DNA of 7,137 bases from contig NVUO01000042.1 in the NCBI GenBank assembly GCA_002733155.1, forward strand, positions 1 through 7,137, written 5' to 3'. This document shows, piece by piece, positions 1 to 5,644 of the stretch (its first letter is position 1; every line of letters starts with the position of its first letter). The position numbers and the translations under genes are program-made. The notes beneath the pieces are model-generated. The model was not told the DNA's origin. It was given only the letters and a program-made list of their open reading frames with translations, and did not search any database. This DNA is from Sulfurimonas sp. (lineage in GTDB: Bacteria; Campylobacterota; Campylobacteria; Campylobacterales; Sulfurimonadaceae).

Positions 1-96
1 CGCTCAGCGCCAGATAACAAGCGGGAGGAGCGGACAACCAAATTGGAAAATTACATTTTCAAATTCGGTCGCCACTCACCCGCGCCCCCGTTGTAT
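1..96 (+). repeat. Cassette-boundary repeat, copy 1 (5' end cut by window)
   Basis: Right-hand part of the GC-rich element seen complete at 1952-2169 and 5645-5861. Positions 1-30 match the other copies except for single-base differences, and the end ACCCGCGCCCCCGTT at 78-92 is identical to theirs. The segment between (32-73) differs in sequence but still folds back on itself: GAAAAT (46-51) pairs with ATTTTC (55-60), AATT (41-44) with AATT (62-65), and ACC (37-39) with GGT (67-69), with mismatches between. The terminal GTTGTAT (90-96) is the putative R' recombination core; the other copies end in GTTGTAC. The left arm of the long outer stem lies outside the window. Confidence 0.85.
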
Positions 97-100
97 CTAT

Positions 101-122
101 AGTTTGTAGAAATTTCAACAAC
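101..122 (+). other. Imperfect inverted repeat in the leader of the first gene
   Basis: AGTTTGT (101-107) can pair with ACAACT (117-122) with one bulged T, around the small palindrome GAAATTTC (109-116). It lies between the boundary repeat and the ribosome binding site of the gene at 139. It could be a short leader hairpin, but the stem is weak and AT-rich and may be chance. Confidence 0.25.
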
Positions 123-138
123 TATTACAAGGTTTAAA

Positions 139-378
139 ATGAAAAAATTATTGGGTATTGCAGTAGCAATTGTAATTTTTGTGGTAATGGCTACAGTACA
201 TACTGTGTATGGTGTTATGATTGATTCAATGAGAGAATCAATGGAAAATATAAGTAAGTTTCAATTTGTTGCCATGGGATTATCAAAAATGATACCACTT
301 TTGTTAGCTATATGGTTTGTTAAACTAAGTTGGAAAAAAATAACAATTGAGAAGGAGCAGAAAAATAAAATTTCATAG
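139..378 (+). CDS. Small two-helix membrane protein, function unknown
   Basis: A 79-residue protein that I do not recognise. It has two hydrophobic segments, roughly residues 4-27 and 45-62, joined by a short polar stretch with acidic residues. The tail is strongly basic and hydrophilic (residues 65-79, rich in Lys and Glu). This suggests a small inner-membrane hairpin protein with both ends probably on the cytoplasmic side. The ATG is preceded by AAGG at 129-132 with a 6-base gap. It is the first gene after the boundary repeat and its end overlaps the start of the next gene, so the two are probably translated together. Candidates would include a small accessory or immunity-type membrane protein, but no motif supports a specific role. 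Confidence 0.65.
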   Translation: MKKLLGIAVAIVIFVVMATVHTVYGVMIDSMRESMENISKFQFVAMGLSKMIPLLLAIWFVKLSWKKITIEKEQKNKIS

Positions 379-994
379 TATATTGAAATTTATTGTATTA
401 ATATTGATTTCGAGTGGATTAAATGCACAAGACTTTTATTCGTATAAATTATTTGATAATAAATTTCAAGCTGTATTTCCTGGAGAACCAAGTATTCAAC
501 ATATTCCAAAGGAATTATTAGACCCAAGGGCAATAGAAAAATCACTTCCTTATGAATATAAAAAGCAATTGACACAAAAACAAATAAAAAAAATTGTTTC
601 AGACACCATAATACAAATGACAAATAGTCGACCATATGTGTACCTTGATAAAACCAATCAATTGTCATTTAACTCACAATCTATGCCATCGCAATTAGAA
701 CATAAAAATTATATATGGTCTGGTATTAAAAATCTATTAGATGACCTTGTTAAAAAAGGATTAAAGGCTGATAATCGAAAACTTATTACCTTTTCATCAA
801 CATTAGATAAAAAGAAAGATACTTATATAGCTATTTATACATCTAGTTATTTTATGGAAGGTCAAAAAGTATATTCAAGTACTAAACATATTTATTATAA
901 AGATAAAATTTATAAATGGACATTAGGGTATGTTGATAAGGCTAATAAAGATATATTTGATAGTTATAAAGATCATTGTAAAGTTATAAAATAA
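347..994 (+). CDS. Exported hypothetical protein with an N-terminal FPGEP motif
   Basis: Up to 215 residues, function unknown. A basic N-terminus is followed by a hydrophobic stretch (FIVLILISSGLNA, residues 15-27) and then QDF, which fits a Sec signal peptide cleaved after Ala27. The mature protein begins with DNKFQAVFPGEP, a Phe-x-Val-x-Phe-Pro pattern common near the start of small secreted bacterial domains of unknown function. The start is uncertain. There is no ATG in reach: TTG at 347 is the earliest start and has no good ribosome site, while a strong AAGGAG at 352-357 lies 7 bases before an in-frame ATA (365-367). A TTG at 383 would still leave a short signal peptide. The reading frame overlaps the upstream gene, which suggests translational coupling. 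Confidence 0.75.
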   Translation: MRRSRKIKFHSILKFIVLILISSGLNAQDFYSYKLFDNKFQAVFPGEPSIQHIPKELLDPRAIEKSLPYEYKKQLTQKQIKKIVSDTIIQMTNSRPYVYLDKTNQLSFNSQSMPSQLEHKNYIWSGIKNLLDDLVKKGLKADNRKLITFSSTLDKKKDTYIAIYTSSYFMEGQKVYSSTKHIYYKDKIYKWTLGYVDKANKDIFDSYKDHCKVIK

Positions 995-1009
995 AAGGAA
1001 ATAATAAAA

Positions 1010-1339
1010 ATGGCAACAATCACTTTTACTGGAAAATCAGGAAAAAAATATGAGTTTGAAATTTATGATGTAAATGCAGAATGGAATGATGATGTTTCTG
1101 CAATTTATATAGTTACAAAAAGGCAAAAAAAAGATGATGGAGGCTATTCTCATAATAAGATTTATATTGGAAGAACAAAGGACTTAAAAGAAAGGCACAG
1201 CAATCACCATAAACAAAATTGTTTTGACAATAATAATGCAAATCGAATTTGTATTTATCAGGAAGAAAATGAACAAAAACTTATTGATATAGAAACTGAT
1301 TTAATACAAGGGAATACTACTAAATGTAATGAGACATAA
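1010..1339 (+). CDS. Small GIY-YIG nuclease-domain protein
   Basis: A 109-residue protein made almost entirely of a GIY-YIG-like domain. In order: AIYIV (Tyr33, the GIY strand), KIYIGRTKDLKERHSNH (Tyr52 in YIG, Gly54, Arg62 in the following helix), IETDLI (Glu95, the expected metal-binding acid) and CNE (Asn107). All key residues of the family are therefore visible. GIY-YIG domains cut DNA through one metal ion. They occur in UvrC, homing enzymes, restriction enzymes and many small stand-alone proteins whose role is unclear. Residues 1-28 form a short extra strand-rich lead before the core. AAGGAA at 995-1000 supports the ATG, and only 15 bases separate it from the previous stop. There is no DNA-binding domain, so a partner or a non-restriction role is possible. 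Confidence 0.8.
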   Translation: MATITFTGKSGKKYEFEIYDVNAEWNDDVSAIYIVTKRQKKDDGGYSHNKIYIGRTKDLKERHSNHHKQNCFDNNNANRICIYQEENEQKLIDIETDLIQGNTTKCNET

Positions 1340-1355
1340 GTTTATTTATGGGCGA

Positions 1356-1390
1356 AACTTAAGTGTAGTAAACTTAAGTTTTGCTATAAT
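1356..1390 (+). promoter_or_regulatory. Toxin-antitoxin promoter with paired palindromic operator
   Basis: An extended -10 element, TG-C-TATAAT (TG 1382-1383, hexamer 1385-1390), lies 28 bases before the antitoxin ATG. Immediately upstream are two identical copies of AACTTAAGT at 1356-1364 and 1371-1379, each containing the perfect palindrome ACTTAAGT, with centres 15 bases apart. No strong -35 hexamer is visible. The copies sit over the region where RNA polymerase would contact the -35 and spacer. This is the layout expected for an operator bound by the antitoxin or toxin-antitoxin complex, giving autorepression. That regulator is inferred from the position. Confidence 0.75.
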
Positions 1391-1418
1391 GACAATTAAT
1401 AAATCATAGGAGTTCATT

Positions 1419-1664
1419 ATGCAAACCTTAGCCGTACTAGTTCAAGATAATTATATTCAAGATTTCATGAGTTATATTAATAATCATAGTGAAAATATCA
1501 CTATTAAAAAAGATAAGAACTTAGAACTTGACCCATACTTTTATGAACGACAAAAAGAATTACATCAAATCAAAAACAACATTGATAGCGGTAAAGTAGA
1601 AATGATAGAAAATAATGAATTTTGGGATGACATAGATAGATTTGTTGAAACATTACAAAAATGA
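1419..1664 (+). CDS. Antitoxin of a ParE/RelE-type toxin-antitoxin pair
   Basis: An 81-residue acidic protein. The N-terminus (residues 1-22) reads as a short strand followed by a helix, consistent with a dimerising DNA-binding end. The middle (YERQKELHQIKNNIDSGK, residues 42-59) and the C-terminus (EFWDDIDRFVETLQK, residues 67-81) resemble the helical tails of RelB/ParD-like antitoxins that wrap the toxin. AGGAG at 1408-1412, 6 bases before the ATG, makes the start clear. The stop overlaps the toxin start in ATGA (1661-1664), so the two are translationally coupled. It should neutralise the downstream toxin and repress the promoter at 1356-1390. The exact DNA-binding fold is not certain from sequence alone. 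Confidence 0.85.
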   Translation: MQTLAVLVQDNYIQDFMSYINNHSENITIKKDKNLELDPYFYERQKELHQIKNNIDSGKVEMIENNEFWDDIDRFVETLQK

Positions 1665-1942
1665 GAATAATCAATAATTCAGATTTTTCGCAAGAGTTAA
1701 AAGATATACTTAAATATATAGCAAATGACAAACCTTCTGCAAGTAAAAAATTCAGCACAGAACTAAAAAATAATATAAAATTAATTTTAGACAATCCATA
1801 TATGTATCCACCTTCATTTTATTTCAACGATAAAGATGTTAGAGATATGACATACAAAAAATATACTATTGTTTACCAAGTAAGTTTAGAAAGAAATACA
1901 ATTGAAATGATGAAAATATTTAAGAAAAACAAACCTCAATAA
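1661..1942 (+). CDS. ParE/RelE-superfamily toxin
   Basis: A 93-residue protein with the typical layout of the family: two N-terminal helices (DFSQELKDILKYIAND and SASKKFSTELKNNIKLILDNP, residues 8-46) followed by a strand-rich half (DVRDMTYKKYTIVYQV, residues 59-74, and TIEMMKIFKKNKP, residues 80-92). The Arg61 and Tyr68-Tyr72 strand and the final IF-(K/H)-basic pattern are the family signature. The His often seen after IF is Lys here. ParE members poison gyrase and RelE members cut mRNA on the ribosome; I cannot tell which applies. It starts inside the antitoxin stop codon and is the last gene before the boundary repeat. Such pairs are common in cassette arrays, where they are thought to stabilise the array. 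Confidence 0.88.
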   Translation: MRIINNSDFSQELKDILKYIANDKPSASKKFSTELKNNIKLILDNPYMYPPSFYFNDKDVRDMTYKKYTIVYQVSLERNTIEMMKIFKKNKPQ

Positions 1943-1951
1943 TCGTTCAGA

Positions 1952-2017
1952 TACAACAAAATATAGGAACGCAATAAATTACCTAGCGGCAATTTATGGT
2001 TCTATTCAGCCGTTATC
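1952..2017 (+). repeat. First attC-like fold within copy 2
   Basis: A 66-base unit with the order of a single attC. TACAAC (1952-1957) would be R''. ATAGGAAC (1963-1970) pairs with GTTCTAT (1999-2005) leaving one G unpaired, like the extrahelical base of L''/L'. ATAAATT (1974-1980) and AATTTAT (1991-1997) form the terminal stem around CC-TAGC-GG. GTTATCC (2011-2017) would be R'. R'' and R' match only partly (a C/A mismatch inside the core), which leaves the exact right edge uncertain. Confidence 0.55.
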
Positions 2018-2042
2018 CGCTCACTGCGTGACCGGATAACGG
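2010..2042 (+). repeat. Perfect hairpin within copy 2
   Basis: CCGTTATCCG (2010-2019) pairs fully with CGGATAACGG (2033-2042). After one C/C mismatch, TCAC (2021-2024) pairs with GTGA (2028-2031) around a TGC loop. It is identical in copy 3 (5703-5735). Its right arm shares AACGG with the left arm of the long outer stem, so the two cannot fully form together. A related hairpin, GTCATCTG (2066-2073) with CAGATAAC (2085-2092), follows. Confidence 0.8.
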
Positions 2043-2184
2043 GGGCGCGGGTTGAACACCCACTGGTCATCTGTCGCTCAGCGCCAGATAACAAGAGGGA
2101 GGAGCAAACAACCATTTGAAAACCTAAATGTTTGAAAATGGTTGTTACTCACCCGCGCCCCCGTTGTACTCACATGGAGAAAAA

Positions 2185-3453
2185 ATGAAATTTACACAAA
2201 TAGGCATATTAGCATCAGTAGCATTATTATTTAGTGCTTGTGGTGGGCAACCATCAATACCAAAAGTCAATGAACAAGAAGTTGGAAAGTATGAAAGTAC
2301 TTACATACAAGAATATGAAACAATTAAAGAACAAAATGAAAACTACAAACCATCTTTTAAATGGATTCAACCAAAAAATAAAAAAGAAGAATGTAAAATA
2401 TGGGTAGGTTATAACCCTCAAAAAGACAGAACACTTGAAGATGATTATGCTTTTTATTGGGATGGTGATTGTAAAAATGGCTATGTTAATGGGCTGGGTA
2501 GTGCTTTTGAAAGAACAATGTTTTCAGATAGACAGCAAATAGCTGTTTATAAAAATGGTAATCCAAATACATATTGCATTAATTTAGACCCCTTAAATGG
2601 TATTACAAAAGAAGGAGAATGCTTATATTATACGGACAAACCAAGCCACTATGTAAAAACAATGATTAAAGAAACTAATGGAGATTTGCAACTTTCATAT
2701 GAAATGGGGGTAGGTATGTCAAAAAACTCTCCAATGTTAATTATGAAGACCTATCCTTTCTATGATATTGTAGAGTATTACAAAGTTTTTCCAAACTATT
2801 CATACTTGATTGCTGATTTAAGCACAAATGAGTTTGACAATAGAAAATATGAGTTTAATATTAGAAATAAACTAGGTAAATCCAATGGATATGGTTTTGC
2901 TACCATGAAAAATGGAAGAACTAATTCAGGCGAAATGCTTAATGGAACATTGCTTAAAAGAGTACAATTACCACAGAGCTATTTTAACAATGCAAATAAA
3001 ATATTTGATGAAATCAAAAGAGCAGCTAATATAGCTCTAAAGGCACAAAGAAAAGCACTCATCATTAAAGAAAAATATAAAAAGAAAATTTGTAAAGATA
3101 GTATTACAGTTGACTTTATGGATAATAATGAATACAAAGAAATCTGTAGAGAAAACAAAAAAGTTTCCAAGTTTAAAATTAAAGTTGATGCTAAATTAGC
3201 AACTATTGAAAAACAAAAACAACAAAAGAGAGCTTCTTTAAATCAACAAAGGTTAATACAAGCGAGAGAAGCTGAAGCAGTAGCTTCCCAAAGAAGAGCT
3301 GCCGCGGCTGAACAAGCGAATACTCAAAAATCTTGGGATAGTTTAAATCAATCATTACAAAATATGAATAACAATATGCAAATGCAACAATTGAATAACA
3401 ACTTAATGATGTATAATTATATGCCAAAAAGACATGATGTATACATTCACTAA
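2185..3453 (+). CDS. Lipoprotein with MORN-like repeats and a Q/N/M-rich tail
   Basis: A 422-residue protein of unknown function. The start is set by GGAG at 2176-2179, 5 bases before the ATG. MKFTQIGILASVALLFSAC then forms a lipoprotein signal peptide with the modified Cys at residue 19, so the protein should be lipid-anchored in the cell envelope. An in-frame ATG at 2128 lies inside the boundary repeat, far from a ribosome site, and would bury the signal peptide; I reject it. Two MORN-like stretches are visible: W92-DGDCKNG...NGLG (to about 105) and GKSNGYGFATMKNG...SGEMLNG (231-253). Residues about 275-390 are charged, helical and probably coiled coil. The last 35 or so residues are rich in Gln, Asn and Met. 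It is the only gene between a full repeat and the half-site at 3488. Confidence 0.8.
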   Translation: MKFTQIGILASVALLFSACGGQPSIPKVNEQEVGKYESTYIQEYETIKEQNENYKPSFKWIQPKNKKEECKIWVGYNPQKDRTLEDDYAFYWDGDCKNGYVNGLGSAFERTMFSDRQQIAVYKNGNPNTYCINLDPLNGITKEGECLYYTDKPSHYVKTMIKETNGDLQLSYEMGVGMSKNSPMLIMKTYPFYDIVEYYKVFPNYSYLIADLSTNEFDNRKYEFNIRNKLGKSNGYGFATMKNGRTNSGEMLNGTLLKRVQLPQSYFNNANKIFDEIKRAANIALKAQRKALIIKEKYKKKICKDSITVDFMDNNEYKEICRENKKVSKFKIKVDAKLATIEKQKQQKRASLNQQRLIQAREAEAVASQRRAAAAEQANTQKSWDSLNQSLQNMNNNMQMQQLNNNLMMYNYMPKRHDVYIH

Positions 3454-3487
3454 AATTACTGTATATATTTGTCATATTTGACTAAAC

Positions 3488-3510
3488 GTACAACAAGTGC
3501 AAGGAAAGAG
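3488..3510 (+). repeat. Half-site of the boundary repeat (R''-L'' end only)
   Basis: GTACAACAA (3488-3496), followed at the usual distance by AAGGAAAG (3501-3508), matches the left ends at 1952 (ATACAACAA then AGGAAC) and 5645 (GTACAACAA then AGGAAC). It lies 34 bases after the lipoprotein stop codon, as the other copies lie after stops. No GTTGTAC-like right end and none of the GC-rich hairpins follow before the next gene, so it is either a decayed or truncated site or a fused cassette boundary. Confidence 0.6.
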
Positions 3511-3564
3511 AAAATTGAAAAACAATATTATTAACGTGAAACCTTATATTGAGAATTATTATAT

Positions 3565-4953
3565 ATGAATGATTCAAAAAAAGAATATATTGAGTTGTAT
3601 AGTGACAATCATCAAGATACAGCTTTATTTAAAAGGGAGCTGAAAGATTACATAATAAATTTAAAAAATAGTTTTTTGACTGATTTCAAAAACATAAATT
3701 TTCCAGAATGTAGTTCAAGCTTTTATTATGATATATTTGATTCAATAAAAGAAAAAGATAATATTTGTTTTGAGAACTGCCATTTCTTTTTTAATGATAT
3801 AACCCATAAGGGCAATAGTATTTTTAAAGATAGTAAAGTTACTTTTAAAAATTGTATATTTAAATCCTCTTGGAATATTTCACCTGATGTAAATTATCCC
3901 AGCATACAGTTAAAATATGAAAGTTGTATATTTAAAGATACTCTAAGAATAGGATATATAGATAGTTATATCCGATTTAAGGATTGTTCATTTACAAATA
4001 TTGAACTAGAAAATTGCGATATATCAAATGATATTTTTACAAATAAAAAAGATATTAAATATAACATAAATAAAATTTTTATTAATAACTGTACATTTAA
4101 AGAAAAATTTAAATTAAATAATTATTCTTTTCAAGAGTTTAATTGTACCAATAGTCATTTTGAAAATAAATTTGAATTTAAAAATAATAATATAATTAAA
4201 TTTAATATATACAATAGTAACTTTGGTAAAATTGCTGATATGTTTAGTTCAACATTTATTCAATTTAAAATAAGTAAAAGCATATTTAATGATTTTACTG
4301 GTTTTGAAAATTGTATATTTGGAACTTCCAATAATTTAATTGAAGAACTTGCTGAATTTGAATATGTGACATTTAAAGATATATTAACATTAAGAAATAC
4401 AAAGTTTTTAAGTGGATTAAATCTTGAAAATATAAATTTATTGAATGATGCTAATTTTTTAAAAATAATAGTAGCGTTTAAAAATACCCCTAGAGAGACC
4501 TTTAGACTAATCAAGCACTCTTTTGATAAAATAAGCAATAGCATAGAAGCTAATAAATTTTTTATAAAAGAAATGACAAAGTATAAAGAAGAACTTAAAA
4601 AAGAACCATTAATTGGAAATATTCAAGAAAAACTTGTATTTAATTTAAATAACATTTTTTCATCATTTGGTCAAAGTTATTTTCAACCTTTATTTTATAT
4701 ATGTTGTTTTGCTTTTGTGTATCAATTCATTTTATATGGATATGAAAAAAATTGGTTATATGAGATATATACACCTGCCAATCAATATGTACAAATCATT
4801 CTTGATTTTTTCAATAATATGGTGAAAAATATTCTACCTATTGCAAAGTTTCTTAAGAAAGATTTAGAATTTATATCATTAATTTTTTATATAATATTTT
4901 CGGTATTAACATGGCAGACAATCGTTTCTATTAAAAGACATACAAAAAGGTAA
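3565..4953 (+). CDS. Pentapeptide-repeat-like membrane protein
   Basis: A 462-residue protein. Residues about 65-310 contain degenerate five-residue repeats centred on aromatic residues or Leu/Ile with Cys/Ser/Asn before them (FENCHF, FKNCIF, YESCIF, FKDCSF, INNCTF, FENCIF), as in a right-handed beta-helix. A helical linker follows (RLIKHSFDKISNSIEANKF, 311-330), then a hydrophobic segment near 375-395 and another near 436-456, ending in a basic tail (SIKRHTKR). This order of repeats, a Lys/Glu-rich helix and C-terminal membrane helices occurs in other bacterial pentapeptide-repeat membrane proteins; the role is unknown. The gene is extremely AT-rich. The ribosome site is weak (GAGA at 3551-3554, 10 bases before the ATG). 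The stop is 4 bases before the Fic gene, so the pair form an operon. Confidence 0.78.
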   Translation: MNDSKKEYIELYSDNHQDTALFKRELKDYIINLKNSFLTDFKNINFPECSSSFYYDIFDSIKEKDNICFENCHFFFNDITHKGNSIFKDSKVTFKNCIFKSSWNISPDVNYPSIQLKYESCIFKDTLRIGYIDSYIRFKDCSFTNIELENCDISNDIFTNKKDIKYNINKIFINNCTFKEKFKLNNYSFQEFNCTNSHFENKFEFKNNNIIKFNIYNSNFGKIADMFSSTFIQFKISKSIFNDFTGFENCIFGTSNNLIEELAEFEYVTFKDILTLRNTKFLSGLNLENINLLNDANFLKIIVAFKNTPRETFRLIKHSFDKISNSIEANKFFIKEMTKYKEELKKEPLIGNIQEKLVFNLNNIFSSFGQSYFQPLFYICCFAFVYQFILYGYEKNWLYEIYTPANQYVQIILDFFNNMVKNILPIAKFLKKDLEFISLIFYIIFSVLTWQTIVSIKRHTKR

Positions 4954-4957
4954 TATC

Positions 4958-5641
4958 ATGCAAAAACTAAATAACTTATCACTAAAACAAAGAGAAGAAC
5001 TTTTTAGACAACTTCGTATTTCAATCACACATCACTCAAACGCGATGGAAGGAACAACTCTTTCTTTCGGTGAAACAAAAGAATTACTTGAACATGGAAA
5101 TACAGCAGGAGACAAACCATTACATGAACAACTTGTTATATTAGGGTTTGCAAAAGCTTATGATGTAATAGTTCGTGAGGCTACAAATAAAGAAAATATT
5201 ATAGATAGTAGTTTTATAAAAGATATTCATGCGATTATGTTTGAAGATGCTCTACATGTAGCACCCCAATTTGTATCTAAACCTATTGGAGCATATAGAC
5301 TAGATGAGAGATACATCAAAGGTGTAGATATAAAACTATCAGCACCTAATAAAATTTCAAATGATTTAGAAAATCTACTTTATAGATTTAATAGCAATAA
5401 TATGAGTTTAGAAGATATTGCAGAGTTTCATATATTATTTGAAAGAGTACATCCATTTGCCGATGGCAATGGAAGAGTTGGAAGATTAATAATGGCTTTT
5501 CAAGCTATTCAAAATAATATCGTTCCACCACTTATTGAAAATGAACATAGAAGTGAATACTTAAAAGCTATTAATGATAAAAATGAACTTTTTAGATTTA
5601 TAGATGCGAGTATTCAAAACAGTATGGACTTACTAGACTAA
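4958..5641 (+). CDS. Fic-domain protein, class II (N-terminal inhibitory helix)
   Basis: A 227-residue protein with the complete Fic active-site motif HPFADGNGRVGR at residues 165-176: catalytic His165, metal-binding Asp169, and Asn171/Arg173/Arg176 for the nucleotide phosphates. Fic enzymes mostly transfer AMP from ATP to a hydroxyl on a target protein. Residues 27-32 (SNAMEG) fit the inhibitory pattern [S/T]xxxE[G/N] in front of the Fic core, with Glu31 positioned to block ATP. That is the class II layout, in which one chain holds both toxin-like and inhibitory parts, so no separate antitoxin is needed. The protein is compact, without the C-terminal winged helix of many longer class II members. 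AAAGG at 4946-4950 precedes the ATG by 7 bases, inside the end of the upstream gene. Confidence 0.93.
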   Translation: MQKLNNLSLKQREELFRQLRISITHHSNAMEGTTLSFGETKELLEHGNTAGDKPLHEQLVILGFAKAYDVIVREATNKENIIDSSFIKDIHAIMFEDALHVAPQFVSKPIGAYRLDERYIKGVDIKLSAPNKISNDLENLLYRFNSNNMSLEDIAEFHILFERVHPFADGNGRVGRLIMAFQAIQNNIVPPLIENEHRSEYLKAINDKNELFRFIDASIQNSMDLLD

Positions 5642-5644
5642 AAA

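Larger units (their letters stand above)
1952..2169 (+). repeat. Cassette-boundary repeat, copy 2 (complete), attC-like compound element
   Basis: A GC-rich element of about 218 bases between AT-rich genes. It begins with TACAAC, 9 bases after the toxin stop, and ends with its reverse complement inside GTTGTAC (2163-2169), 15 bases before the lipoprotein ATG. The conserved 160-base right part (2010-2169) differs from copy 3 (5703-5861) at only three substitutions and one single-base gap. It contains several hairpins and a 15-base perfect outer stem, AACGGGGGCGCGGGT (2038-2052) with ACCCGCGCCCCCGTT (2151-2165). Complementary ends at gene boundaries, one orientation, and conserved structure over variable sequence are the marks of integron attC sites. 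The length and the core sequence (GTTGTAC rather than GTTRRRY) are atypical. Confidence 0.85.

Noticed and set aside
390..668. Minus-strand reading frame opposite the exported-protein gene
   Set aside because: It is a shadow of an AT-rich + strand gene with a signal peptide; the apparent hydrophobic protein is what reversed Lys/Asn-rich codons give.
1952..2169. CRISPR array
   Set aside because: The repeats are more than 200 bases long, kilobases apart, and separated by genes, with no short regular spacers.
1952..2169. Insertion sequence or MITE
   Set aside because: The ends TACAAC/GTTGTA are complementary, but there is no clear target duplication, and the consistent placement between stop and start codons in one orientation fits cassette sites better. 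A MITE-like origin of the inner palindromic part is not excluded.
2128..2184. ATG at 2128 as the start of the lipoprotein gene
   Set aside because: It would place 19 residues encoded by the repeat before a clear lipoprotein signal peptide. GGAG at 2176-2179 points to the ATG at 2185.
3203..3475. Minus-strand reading frame opposite the lipoprotein tail
   Set aside because: It overlaps a well-supported + strand gene completely and has no ribosome site or recognisable domain.
3511..3564. Promoter before the pentapeptide-repeat gene (TTGAAA at 3515, TATATT at 3545)
   Set aside because: The 24-base gap is too long for a normal sigma-70 promoter, and such hexamers are expected by chance in this AT-rich spacer.
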